Translations under genes and position numbers: made by a program
Notes under the pieces: generated by a model
The model's input: the letters and a program-made list of their open reading frames with translations, nothing else
The model's database searches: none
Told to the model about the DNA's origin: nothing
Part shown: positions 43,599-53,162 of the stretch, piece by piece
Layout: each line of letters opens with the position of its first letter
How positions within the stretch are numbered: the stretch's first letter is position 1
Source of the DNA: Streptomyces sp. HM190
GTDB taxonomy: Bacteria > Actinomycetota > Actinomycetes > Streptomycetales > Streptomycetaceae
Assembly (NCBI RefSeq): GCF_009857135.1
Contig: NZ_CP047318.1
Span: forward strand, 496,001-560,000
Length of the DNA stretch: 64,000 nucleotides
Reading direction: 5' to 3'

Positions 43599-46500
43599 TC
43601 ACCGGTTCCGGTCGCGGGTGAGGAGGGGGTGCAGCAGGGCGCTCAGGGCGGAGACACGCAGGTCGTCGCCGGCCGCGGAGACAGGCGGAGCGTCCGCGGC
43701 CCCGGCCACGAGGGCGCTCTGGTCGTCGTCGGCCGCGAGGACACCCTGGTCGTGTCCCGCCGCGGATCCCGTCGGCGGCGCGGCCCCGGTGGGTGCCGGA
43801 GGGCTCTCGGGGGCGGCCGCGGCGAGACCGGCGGCGACGTCGGCTGCCGTGGGGGCCCGCATCAGCAGGGACGGATCGACGGTGAGGCCGCTGCACCGCT
43901 CCAGGGCGGCGGTCAGCTCGGCGATGACCAGGGAGTCCAGCCCCAGCGTCCGGAGCGGGCGGTCGCCGGGGTCCTCGCCCAGCACATGCACGAAGGCGTC
44001 CCGCACGTGACCGCGCAGCTGCTCGTGGTTCCGTCCGCCGGCCGGCCGTGCGGCGATCACGGTACGGATCTCCGTGGCCTCGCCGTACGGCCCGGTCCCG
44101 TTCGCGCCTGTCGTCGCGGGAGGGCCGGCCGGTGCGGGAGCGGGCGGCTGCGCGGCGGTGGAGACCGTGCCGGGGAAGACGACCGCGCCCGACGACCTGA
44201 GGTGGGCGAAGAACGCGTCGGCCGCCTCGTCCGCCGCGAGGGAGTGCGCGGCGGAGTACGACGCGTCGGCCTCCATGCCCGTGCCGGTCCAGTTGGGCCA
44301 GGCGTGCGCGGTGACCGTGGTGACGGCGTCGTTCTCGCGTTCGGCCAGGGCGAGTTGATAGGCGTTGGCCAGGCTGTAGTCGACGAGGCCGCGCCCGGCC
44401 CGGGGCCGGCTGCCCGCGACCGAGGACACCAGGACCGCGAAGTCGGCTCCCTCCGCGCGGGCCAGGCGTACGGCGTTCAGCGAGCCGGGGACCTTCGGGG
44501 CGACCACGCGCGCGGCGTCGCTCCAGGGCCGGCGGTGCATCGCGCCGAACGGGTTGACCCCGCCGGAGCAGTGCACCACACCGCGCAGGCGACCCCAGCG
44601 CGCCCCGAACTCGCGTGCGGCCGCGGTCAGGGCGGAGGCGTCGGCGACGTCACAGGGCAGGTAGGCCGCCTCGGCCCCCTTCGCCGTCTCCCGCAGCAGC
44701 GCGGCGCGGGCCTCGTCGAGGACGGACCGGCCGACGACGCCGATGTGACGGGCGCCGCCGTCGACGAGACGCCGGATCAGATGCCGTCCGACCGCGCCGA
44801 GTCCCCCGGTCACCAGGTAGTACCCGTCACCGGTCGGCCGGTACGCGGGGCCGGGCCGGGCGGCGGCCGTCCGCGGCGCGTAGCGGACGCCCCGGCGGTA
44901 GGCCGCGGTCGTGCCGGAGAACAGGTCCGTGCCGGGATCGGCGTCGGGGCTCCGGAGCAGGGCCGTGTACTCGGCGGCGATCTGCCGGGCCCGGACGTCG
45001 GCCGGGTCCGCCGGGTCCAGGTCGACGACGGCGCACCGCTTCCGGCTCTCCGCGCAGGCCGCCCGGACGGCCACGGCCATGGCGGCGACCTCCGGCCTCA
45101 GTCCCGCGCGTTCCGGCCGTCCGGCTTCCGACCGTACGGGCTCAGGGTTTCCGGGTTCCAGCCGCCGGTGTTCCGTGGCTCCGGGTTCCAGCCGCCCGTG
45201 TTCCGGTCGTGCGTGTTCCGCCGCGTGCACGGCCACGCCGTGGTGTCCCGCCCAGAGCAGCCTTCCGTGCGCGGGCAACGCCTTGACGAGGGCGCCGAGT
45301 TCGGACCAGAACGCGCTGAGGTCGGACGGTTCGGCGGCCGGACGGTCGGGGGCGTTCACCACGACGACGGTGTCGGCGCCCAGTCCGGTCTCCTCGATGA
45401 GCGCGCCCTGCTCGCGGAGCAGGGTCGTGAGGGCGGCCCGCAGGGCGGTGTCGGCGGTGACGAGGCGCACCGAGCCGCGCGGCGGCCGGACCCCGGCAGG
45501 CGGCAGTTCGCTGGGGTGCCATGTGACGCGCAGGGCCTCGGGGCCGTCCTGCGGCGCCGTCACCGTCGCGTCGTCGCGGGTGTGCCAGTGCTTCCGCGCG
45601 GCGAACGGGTAGGTCGGGAGGTCGGTGACGCGTGCTCCGGGCGTGCCGAGCCGGGGCCACTCGACGTGCGCGTATCCGGCTCTCACCATGGCGACGACAG
45701 CGGTGTGGCGGTGCGGCTCCCCGGCCGCGGCCTTGCCCCCGAGGGCCTGTTCGGCGGTGAGGGAGCTGTCGACGCGGGCGACCGGCAGCTCGCCGGCGGC
45801 GACGGAGCGCAGCGCGGCGGCGAGTTCGGCGGCGTCACGCCCGCTCACGGCCGTCTGGAACTCCAGCGGGGAGCGGCCCATGTTCGCCGTGTGGCAGAGG
45901 TCGGCGGTCTCCCAGTCGTCGCGCACCGCGTCGAGGCGGTCCGCGTAGGCCGCGGCGAGGGTGCGTACGGCGGTCTCGTCCGCCGCGGTGACGCGCATCA
46001 GATGCGGGCCTTCGACGGTCCCCGTACGGACGGGTGCGGGCGGTGGCTCCTCGACGACGACGTGGGCGTTGACGCCGCCCATGCCGAACGCGCTGACCGC
46101 GGCCCGCCGCGGATGCCCGCCCCGCGGCCAGGGCAGGGCACGGTCCGCGAGATAGAACGGCGTGTCCTCGAAACGGATACGGTCATTGGGACGCCTCACG
46201 TGCAGCGTCGGCGGAATCACCCCGCACTCCATCGCCAGCAACGCCTTCACCAGACCCGCCAGACCCGCCGCCGGCTCCAGATGACCCACATTGGACTTCA
46301 GCGAACCGATCGCACAGAACTGCGCCCGATCCGTGTGCACACGCCACGCCCGACTCACCCCGTCCACCTCGATCGGATCACCCAGACTCGTCCCCGTCCC
46401 ATGCGCCTCCAGCAACCCGATCGTCTCCGGAGACACCCCCGCGTCCCGCAACGCCTCGGCCACGACCTCCCCCTGGCCACGGGCGCTCGGCACCGTCAGT

Positions 46501-49500
46501 CCGCTGGTGCGGCCCCCGTGGTTGACCGCGCTCCCCCGGATGACTCCGCGGACCCGGTCCCCGTCCCGCAGCGCCGCCGCCAACGGCTTGACCACCACCG
46601 CCACCACGCCCTCCCCCGGTACGAACCCGTCGGCCGCCGCGTCGAAGGCCCGCGACGCGCCGGAGGCGGACAGGGCCCGCAGATTCCTCATGGCCACGTA
46701 GTGCAACGGCGACATGGCGACGCGGACACCGGCGACGATCGCCTGCTCGCACTCGCCGTTGCCGATACTGCGCGCCGCCGTGTGCAGGGCCACCAGCGAC
46801 GACGAGCACAGCGTGTCGACGGTCATGCTCGGCCCGCGCAGGTCCAGGAAGTGGCTGAGCCGGTTCGCGAGGAAGGCGTTGTGGTTGCCGAGGCCGCTGT
46901 GGGCGTCGAGTTCCGGCGGGATGTTGTAGTCGCGGTAGTGCTGGTAGCTGGCGCCCACGAACACCCCCGTGGACGGCGGCAGCCGGCGCGGCGGCAGGCC
47001 GGCCGACTCCAGCGCCTCCCAGGTCGTGCGCAGCAGCCAGCGGGCCTGGGGGTCGAGCACCTCGGCCTGCTTGGGGAAGAAGTCGAAGAAGCGGGCGTCG
47101 AAGTCCTCGACGTTGTCGAGGAAGCCGCCGAGGTCGGCCACGGAGCCCTCCGCGTACCTCCCCCAGCGATGGGCGGGCGCGGCCCCGACCTCCGAGTCCC
47201 CGCGGATCAGCAGCCGCCACAGCTCCTCGGGGGTCCGGGCGCCGGGCAGGGCGAGGGCGAGGCCGATGACGGCCATGTCCTTGAGGCGGGGCGCCGGTTC
47301 GGGCACGAGGTCGGGCGCCGGGTCGGGCTCGCAAACGCCGGTGGCCTTCGGTGGTGCGGCGGGGGCGGTGGCGGGCCGGGCCGCCTCCGTCCGCTCGGCC
47401 ACGTGGGCGGCCAGGGCACGGCAGTCCGGCGCGTCGAGGACGTCCGTGGGGCTCAGCCGTACGCCGTGGTTCTCCTCGATCTCCGCCGCGACCGCCGTCG
47501 CCAGCATGGAGTCGAGGCCGGCGGAGGAGAGGGAGGTGGTGGGGGCGACGCTCGGATCGTGCAGGACGCTCCGCACGACCGCCAGCACGGCGGCCTCGAT
47601 CCCGGCCCCGGCCCCGGGCACGGAGACCGGGGCGGCCAGGGAGGAGGCGGACACCGGAGCGGGTGGGGCGGCGGAGGCGGGCGCGGCCGTGCCGTACGCC
47701 TCCTGCCGGGAGCCGGCCGCCACCGTGCGGTACTCCACCTGCTCCAGGCGCACCAGGACGCGGCCCGCCGCGGACAGCAGGGTGACGTCTCCGCGGCGTA
47801 CCCCGTCCGGCGCGGTGTCGTCGGCGTCGAGCAGCACATGGACGGCCCGCGCGGGATCGTCCAGCCGTACGACGCGCCCGATGGACACCGGCAGGTAGGC
47901 CGCCGACACCGCGGCCGGATCGGCCAGTGTCAGGACGGCCATGCTCTGCAGCGCGGCGTCCAGGGCGACCGCGGCCCCCTCCATGGCGTCACCGGCGGGG
48001 ACGTCGATCCGGGCCAGCACTCTGGCCGCGGAGAAGCGCACCGTTGTGAGGGACCGCAGAGGGGCGGCGAAGTCCATGCCCTTGGCCGCGAACCAGGCGT
48101 ACAGACCGGTGGGTTCGAGGCTGCGGTCGAGCCCCGCGCGCAGGACGTCGATGTCGTGGTCGGCGAACGTCCCGGCCGGCACCTCGTCCGCGGGGCCCGC
48201 CTCCAGACGGGCCACGATCCGGCCCCCCTGCCGGAAGGTGACCGGCCCGGTGCGGGTGGCGTCGTCGAGGTCGGTGACGAGGGGGTCGGAGCCGGTGCCG
48301 CGGGTGACGAACGCGACCCGCCGCAGGACACCGGCGCCGCGGAGCGCCAGGGCCAGCGTCAGCGCCCCGGGCAGCGTGTCCTCACCGAACACGCGGTGGG
48401 CGCGGGACAGCCGGCGGACGGTCCCCGTCAGGTCGGCGGTGTCCCGGCGTGTCCCCCGGTCCGTGGTGCTGGTCCCCGTCGAACGCTCCGCGGCGGCCCC
48501 GGTCCGGAAGGGGTAGGGCGGCAGGGCGACCCGTCGGGTCGGCATGCCCGCGTACACCCGGTTCCAGTCGACGGTTCCGCCGCCGACGTGGAAGAAGGCC
48601 AGCCCGGTGCTCAACCGGTCGTCCGGGAGCCTGAGTTGGGCCGCGATCCGGTCGGGGGTGCGGGAGGTGAAGGGGGCCAGGCGGGCGGCGAGCGCGGCGT
48701 CGACGGGACCGTCGGCACCAGCGGGCGCCACCCCGTCGCGCAGGACGATGCCGTGGAACTCCCCGTCCTGGCGGGCCTCCCCTTCCCCGTGGTTCCCCCC
48801 GGACCCGACAGGCTCGCCGGCCCCGGGAATCTCATCGGCCCGCAGGAGCTCCCGGTCCCCGTGTGCGATCCGGGCCAGGCCGGCCAGCAGGGAGTCGGCC
48901 GTGGCGCCGAGGACCACGATCCGGTGGCGCCGGTGGTCGCGCCCCACGGCGGCCGAGCGGCAGAGCGCGCCCGCGGCGGACGGCGCGGCCCGCAGCACCC
49001 GTTCCAGGTCCGCCGCGCGCCGGACCAGGGCCTCGGGGGTGTGCGCGGACAGCGGCAGGAGGTACTCGCCGAGCGCGTCCTGCGCGGGGGCGTCCGGTGC
49101 GGGAGCTGCGGTGTACTCCTCCACGACGACGTGGGCGTTGGTGCCGCCCATCCCGAAGGCGCTGATCCCGGCGCGGCGCGGGGCGTCGGAGCGCCACGGC
49201 GTGGGCCGCGTGGGGATCGCGAAGGGCCCGCCCGTGAGGTCGAGGTGCGGTCCCGGCGTCTCGTGGCCCGCGAGGGGCGGGATCTCCCCGTGCCGGAGGC
49301 ACAGCAGGACCTTGACCAGGCCGGCCAGTCCGCTCGCCGGTTCCAGATGCCCGACGTTGGCCTTCACCGAGCCGAGGTGGAGCGGGGTACGGCGGTCCGG
49401 GTCGGCGCCGAACACCTCGGTGAGCGCGGCGATCTCGATCGGGTCGCCCAGCCGGGTCGCGGTGCCGTGGGTCTCGATCAGGGAGATGTCCGCCGGGGCG

Positions 49501-52500
49501 GCGCCCGCGTCGTCGAGGGCGGCCAGGATGACGGCGGACTGTGCCTCGCTGCGCGGCACGGGCAGGGCGCTGCCGCGACCGCCGTGGTTGACGGCGGTCC
49601 CCCGGATCACGCCCCACACGGTGTCACCGTCACGCTCGGCGTCCGCCAGGGGCCGGAGCATGACGGCGATCGCTCCCTCGCCGGGGACGAACCCGTCGGC
49701 GCGTTCGTCGAACGGCCTCGGCAGGCTCTCGGAGAGGGCACCGAGCTGGCTGAGGCTGCGGTAGTACCAAGGGGTCAGCCCGACGTGGCAGGCGGCCACG
49801 ATCGCGGCACCGCACGTGCCGGAGCGCAGCGCCGCCACCGCCTGCTGGAGGGCGACGAGGGAGGAGGAGCACAGGGTGTCGACGGTCTGGGAGGGGCCCG
49901 TCAGGTCGAGCGCGTACGAGATCCGGTTGGCCAGGACCGCGTTAAGGGAGCCGAGGGCGGTGTGCGGTCCGACGGTGTCCAGTCCGCGCGCGTCGCGGTG
50001 GTGGGTGTAGGTGGCGCCCACGAAGACGCCGATGTCGCGGCGGCCGACGAGGCCGCTCTCGTCGCGTACCGCCCAGGCGTGTTCGAGCAGCAGCTTCTGC
50101 TGGGCGTCCATCTCCTCGGCCTCGCGTACGGAGATACCGAAGAACGACGGGTCGAAGCGGTCGATGTCGTCGAGGAAGGCTCCCGTGCGGCAGTAGGTGC
50201 CCGTCATGTGGGGGCCGCGTTCCTCGAAGTGCGCGTCGATGTCCCAGCGTGCGGCCGGGATCTCGGTGAACGCGTGTCCGCCGGAGCGGAGCAGCGGCCA
50301 CAGGGCGGCCGCGTCAGGCGCGCCCGGCAGGTCGCCCGACACGGCGACGACCGCGATGTCCCGGCCGGCCCGATCCGCCGGGTCGGGCGTCCGCCGGGGC
50401 CGCCCGGCCGACGCGGACCTCGCTTCGGGTCTTGGCGCGTCCCCCGAGGCGGGTCTGGGCCCGGGCGCGCATGCGTCCCCCGCCTCGGGCTCGGGCTCGG
50501 CCCTCCGTGTGTCCCGTGCTGCGGGGTCCGACGGTTCCGGGGTCCGGTCGGTGGCCGGGGGCGCGACCGCGCCGGCCGCCCCGTGACGGTCCGTCAGTGC
50601 GTGGGCGAGGTCGGCGAAGTCGCCGTGCTCCAGGAAGAGGGTGGCCGGGAGATGGAGGCCCCACCGGCGGGAGAGTTCCTCGGACAGCTCGACGCTCATG
50701 ATGGAGCTCATGCCGTAGTCGGCGAGGGGGGTGCGGCGGTCGAAGGAGGACACACCGAGCCGCTCGGCGAGGAAGCTCTCCAGCGCGTCCTCGACCCGTT
50801 CCCGGCCCTCGGCGACGTGTACGGCGTCCAGGTCACCGGTGTCCGTCCCGGCAGGCGGCCGGGGCGCGGCGGCGTTCCCCCCGTCCGCGTCGGGCCCGGC
50901 CTCCGAGGCGTCGGGGTGGGCGACGACCACCTGGCGGGCGTCCCCGCCCAGCACGGCGATCAGCGCGTCCAGGGCCTCGGCCGTACCCAGGGGCCGGACG
51001 CCCCGCCGCCGGAGCCGGTCCGCGACCGCCGTCCCCATGCCGACCTCGCCCCACAGGCCCCAGTCGACACTGAGCCAGGGCGCGCCGTGCGCGTGGGCGA
51101 ACGCGTCCAGGTAGGCGTTGGCGGCGGCGTAGCCGCCCTGGCCGAGGTTGCCGAAGGTGCCGGAGACGGAGGCGAACAGCACGGCGAAGTCGAGGTCCGT
51201 GCCGGCGACGGCGTCGGCGAGTTCGCGTACGCCCGAGACCTTGGGCCGCAGGACGGCCGTGATGTCCTCGGCGGTGGTCGTCCGGATCAGCCCGTCCTTG
51301 AGGACGCCCGCCGCGTGCACCACGCCGTGCAGTTCGCCGTGCTCGTCGCGGATCCGTTCGACGACGGCGCGCAGTTCACCGGGGGCGGTGACATCCGCGG
51401 CGTAGGACACGACGGTGCATCCCGCCGGGCCGGTGTCGACCGGGCGGGAGGCGTCGCCGGCGGGCCGGCCGCTGCGGCTGACGAGCGCGACGAGCCCCGC
51501 GCCCTCCGCGGCGAGACGGCGGGTCACCTCCAGGCCCAGTCCCCCGTGTCCGCCGAGGACGAGATAGCGGCCGCCCCTGCGCACGGGCCGGGCCGCCGGG
51601 CCTCCCGGCGTGTCGAACACGCGGACGGGTTGGTGGCGGACGCCGTCGCGGTAGCCGACCTCCACGGGGCTGTCCTCAGTCGCCGTGGAGTCCTTCGCCG
51701 TGGAGCCGGCCGTCGCCGTGGAGCCGTCTCCGTTCTCCGGGCGGCCGTCGCCGAGTTCCGTCATGAGCGCGTCGTCGGAGGTGTCGTCGAGGTCGACGAG
51801 CCGGGGGCGCAGGCCGGGGTACTCGATGGCCGCCGTACGGACGAGTCCCCACAGGGCGGCGCGGGCGGGCACCGGCCGGTCGTCGTGCCCCACCGGCTGG
51901 GCGTGCCGGGTCACCACGAGGAAACGGGATCTGCGCTGCCGGGCGCCGAGCGTCTTCAGGGCGGCGAAGCACCCGTGGAGCCCGGCGTCGAGTTCCCCGT
52001 CCTCCTGCCCGTCGGCGTCGGTCGCGTGGGCGTTCCACAGGTGCACCACTCCCGCGACCTCGTCCCCCACGTCCTCCCAGAGCCCCCGGAAGGCGTCCTC
52101 GTCGGCGTGCGGCAGGACGAGCCGGTCGCCCGGGTGCGCCACGGGGGTCTCGTCGGGCCGGGGCGCGGCGGCGGTGCCGAGGCCGACCTCCACCACGCGG
52201 GCGCCGTCGGCGCGGAGCCGCCCGGCGGTGCGCCGGCCGAGGGCGTCGCCGTGGTGGAGGACCACCCAGGTGCCCCGCGCGACGCGGCGGGCCGGGCCGG
52301 GGGCGGGGGTGGGCCGCCACACGATGCGGGAGACGAGCCGCGCGGGGCGCCCGCTCGGCGCGGTGGCTCGGCCCGCTTCGGTGGTGCGGCGCATGCGGAC
52401 TGCGGTGAACTCCGCCGCCACCTCGCCCGACGGCCCGAGGAGCAGGGCGTCGCCCGTCGAGTAGGCGCCCTCGACCGCGGTGCGACGGGCGACGACGGTG

Positions 52501-53162
52501 GCCCCGGACGCCAGGGCCGACAGATCGGTGTGGACGGCGACGCGCGCGACGCCGATCGGCAGCATGGGCCGCGGCCCGGTCGTCCCGTCGAGGTCCTGGA
52601 GGGCGCAGCTCATGACCTGGAGCACGCCGTCCGTCAGCAGGGGGTGGGCGAACCAGGGCAGGGGTTCGGCGTCGCTGCGCAGGACGGCGCGGGCGGTGCC
52701 CTCGCCGACGGTGAGTTCGCGGACGGTGCGGAAGTCGGGCCCGTACCGCAGGCCGTCCCGCGCCCAGCCCGCGTACAGGTCGTCCGGGGTGATGGTGCGG
52801 TGGACGGTGATCCGCGGAACGGCCCCGGCGGCTGTGCCGTACGGGAGGGGCCCGCCGCAGCCGGTGGAGAGCTGTTTGCGTTCCCCGGCGGTGACGGTGC
52901 TCAACTCGAAGCGGGTGTCCGGGTCGTGGACGACGTCGAGGCGGACGGCCGCCGTGGCGTCGTCGGCGAGGGTGAGGGGCCTGAGGAAGGCCACGTCGGT
53001 CAGTTCCAGCGGTGCGAACGGCCCGAGCCGGGCCACGCCCACCATCGCCATCTCCAACTGCGCCGCGGCGGGCAGCAGTCCGGTGCCGGCGGCGCGGTGC
53101 TGGGCGATGAGGGGCTCGCCCCCCGCGAAGGTCTTCTCGTACGTCTCGGCTCGCTGCGTCAC
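43599..53162 (-). CDS. PKS protein B: DH-KR-ACP, KS-DH-ACP, KS-KR-ACP
   Basis: The 3187-aa protein completes the module begun in protein A and adds two more. DH (1-255): H22 in AQHRAAGTGLLP, Asp in LLTDGVLQ near 177. KR (about 280-760): GGHGGLG, Tyr/Asn in GGYAAANAYLD. ACP near 820 (DYGMSS). KS3 (935-1343): DTLCSSS, THGTAT, NVGH. DH near 1588-1740: HRVFGEDTLP and LDAALQ. ACP near 1885 (AGLDSM). KS4 (1963-2367): DTLCSSS, HGTGT, NVGH. KR (about 2400-2990): GGLGAVG, VDYSLAN. ACP near 3076 (LGLDSL). No AT domain is present. KS3-DH-ACP followed by KS4-KR-ACP matches the dehydrating bimodule of trans-AT systems. The GTG start overlaps the stop of protein A (GTGA), inside what would be one DH domain. 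Confidence 0.92.
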   Translation of the reverse strand: MTQRAETYEKTFAGGEPLIAQHRAAGTGLLPAAAQLEMAMVGVARLGPFAPLELTDVAFLRPLTLADDATAAVRLDVVHDPDTRFELSTVTAGERKQLSTGCGGPLPYGTAAGAVPRITVHRTITPDDLYAGWARDGLRYGPDFRTVRELTVGEGTARAVLRSDAEPLPWFAHPLLTDGVLQVMSCALQDLDGTTGPRPMLPIGVARVAVHTDLSALASGATVVARRTAVEGAYSTGDALLLGPSGEVAAEFTAVRMRRTTEAGRATAPSGRPARLVSRIVWRPTPAPGPARRVARGTWVVLHHGDALGRRTAGRLRADGARVVEVGLGTAAAPRPDETPVAHPGDRLVLPHADEDAFRGLWEDVGDEVAGVVHLWNAHATDADGQEDGELDAGLHGCFAALKTLGARQRRSRFLVVTRHAQPVGHDDRPVPARAALWGLVRTAAIEYPGLRPRLVDLDDTSDDALMTELGDGRPENGDGSTATAGSTAKDSTATEDSPVEVGYRDGVRHQPVRVFDTPGGPAARPVRRGGRYLVLGGHGGLGLEVTRRLAAEGAGLVALVSRSGRPAGDASRPVDTGPAGCTVVSYAADVTAPGELRAVVERIRDEHGELHGVVHAAGVLKDGLIRTTTAEDITAVLRPKVSGVRELADAVAGTDLDFAVLFASVSGTFGNLGQGGYAAANAYLDAFAHAHGAPWLSVDWGLWGEVGMGTAVADRLRRRGVRPLGTAEALDALIAVLGGDARQVVVAHPDASEAGPDADGGNAAAPRPPAGTDTGDLDAVHVAEGRERVEDALESFLAERLGVSSFDRRTPLADYGMSSIMSVELSEELSRRWGLHLPATLFLEHGDFADLAHALTDRHGAAGAVAPPATDRTPEPSDPAARDTRRAEPEPEAGDACAPGPRPASGDAPRPEARSASAGRPRRTPDPADRAGRDIAVVAVSGDLPGAPDAAALWPLLRSGGHAFTEIPAARWDIDAHFEERGPHMTGTYCRTGAFLDDIDRFDPSFFGISVREAEEMDAQQKLLLEHAWAVRDESGLVGRRDIGVFVGATYTHHRDARGLDTVGPHTALGSLNAVLANRISYALDLTGPSQTVDTLCSSSLVALQQAVAALRSGTCGAAIVAACHVGLTPWYYRSLSQLGALSESLPRPFDERADGFVPGEGAIAVMLRPLADAERDGDTVWGVIRGTAVNHGGRGSALPVPRSEAQSAVILAALDDAGAAPADISLIETHGTATRLGDPIEIAALTEVFGADPDRRTPLHLGSVKANVGHLEPASGLAGLVKVLLCLRHGEIPPLAGHETPGPHLDLTGGPFAIPTRPTPWRSDAPRRAGISAFGMGGTNAHVVVEEYTAAPAPDAPAQDALGEYLLPLSAHTPEALVRRAADLERVLRAAPSAAGALCRSAAVGRDHRRHRIVVLGATADSLLAGLARIAHGDRELLRADEIPGAGEPVGSGGNHGEGEARQDGEFHGIVLRDGVAPAGADGPVDAALAARLAPFTSRTPDRIAAQLRLPDDRLSTGLAFFHVGGGTVDWNRVYAGMPTRRVALPPYPFRTGAAAERSTGTSTTDRGTRRDTADLTGTVRRLSRAHRVFGEDTLPGALTLALALRGAGVLRRVAFVTRGTGSDPLVTDLDDATRTGPVTFRQGGRIVARLEAGPADEVPAGTFADHDIDVLRAGLDRSLEPTGLYAWFAAKGMDFAAPLRSLTTVRFSAARVLARIDVPAGDAMEGAAVALDAALQSMAVLTLADPAAVSAAYLPVSIGRVVRLDDPARAVHVLLDADDTAPDGVRRGDVTLLSAAGRVLVRLEQVEYRTVAAGSRQEAYGTAAPASAAPPAPVSASSLAAPVSVPGAGAGIEAAVLAVVRSVLHDPSVAPTTSLSSAGLDSMLATAVAAEIEENHGVRLSPTDVLDAPDCRALAAHVAERTEAARPATAPAAPPKATGVCEPDPAPDLVPEPAPRLKDMAVIGLALALPGARTPEELWRLLIRGDSEVGAAPAHRWGRYAEGSVADLGGFLDNVEDFDARFFDFFPKQAEVLDPQARWLLRTTWEALESAGLPPRRLPPSTGVFVGASYQHYRDYNIPPELDAHSGLGNHNAFLANRLSHFLDLRGPSMTVDTLCSSSLVALHTAARSIGNGECEQAIVAGVRVAMSPLHYVAMRNLRALSASGASRAFDAAADGFVPGEGVVAVVVKPLAAALRDGDRVRGVIRGSAVNHGGRTSGLTVPSARGQGEVVAEALRDAGVSPETIGLLEAHGTGTSLGDPIEVDGVSRAWRVHTDRAQFCAIGSLKSNVGHLEPAAGLAGLVKALLAMECGVIPPTLHVRRPNDRIRFEDTPFYLADRALPWPRGGHPRRAAVSAFGMGGVNAHVVVEEPPPAPVRTGTVEGPHLMRVTAADETAVRTLAAAYADRLDAVRDDWETADLCHTANMGRSPLEFQTAVSGRDAAELAAALRSVAAGELPVARVDSSLTAEQALGGKAAAGEPHRHTAVVAMVRAGYAHVEWPRLGTPGARVTDLPTYPFAARKHWHTRDDATVTAPQDGPEALRVTWHPSELPPAGVRPPRGSVRLVTADTALRAALTTLLREQGALIEETGLGADTVVVVNAPDRPAAEPSDLSAFWSELGALVKALPAHGRLLWAGHHGVAVHAAEHARPEHGRLEPGATEHRRLEPGNPEPVRSEAGRPERAGLRPEVAAMAVAVRAACAESRKRCAVVDLDPADPADVRARQIAAEYTALLRSPDADPGTDLFSGTTAAYRRGVRYAPRTAAARPGPAYRPTGDGYYLVTGGLGAVGRHLIRRLVDGGARHIGVVGRSVLDEARAALLRETAKGAEAAYLPCDVADASALTAAAREFGARWGRLRGVVHCSGGVNPFGAMHRRPWSDAARVVAPKVPGSLNAVRLARAEGADFAVLVSSVAGSRPRAGRGLVDYSLANAYQLALAERENDAVTTVTAHAWPNWTGTGMEADASYSAAHSLAADEAADAFFAHLRSSGAVVFPGTVSTAAQPPAPAPAGPPATTGANGTGPYGEATEIRTVIAARPAGGRNHEQLRGHVRDAFVHVLGEDPGDRPLRTLGLDSLVIAELTAALERCSGLTVDPSLLMRAPTAADVAAGLAAAAPESPPAPTGAAPPTGSAAGHDQGVLAADDDQSALVAGAADAPPVSAAGDDLRVSALSALLHPLLTRDRNR
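46040..46460. repeat. 421-bp near-identical segment in KS4, copy of 38698-39118
   Basis: This is the partner copy within KS4 of protein B. The middle of both copies uses a set of codons (for example CCCACATTG and GGATACGG on the plus strand) less GC-biased at third positions than the rest of the PKS genes, which hints at a shared donor. Confidence 0.92.
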
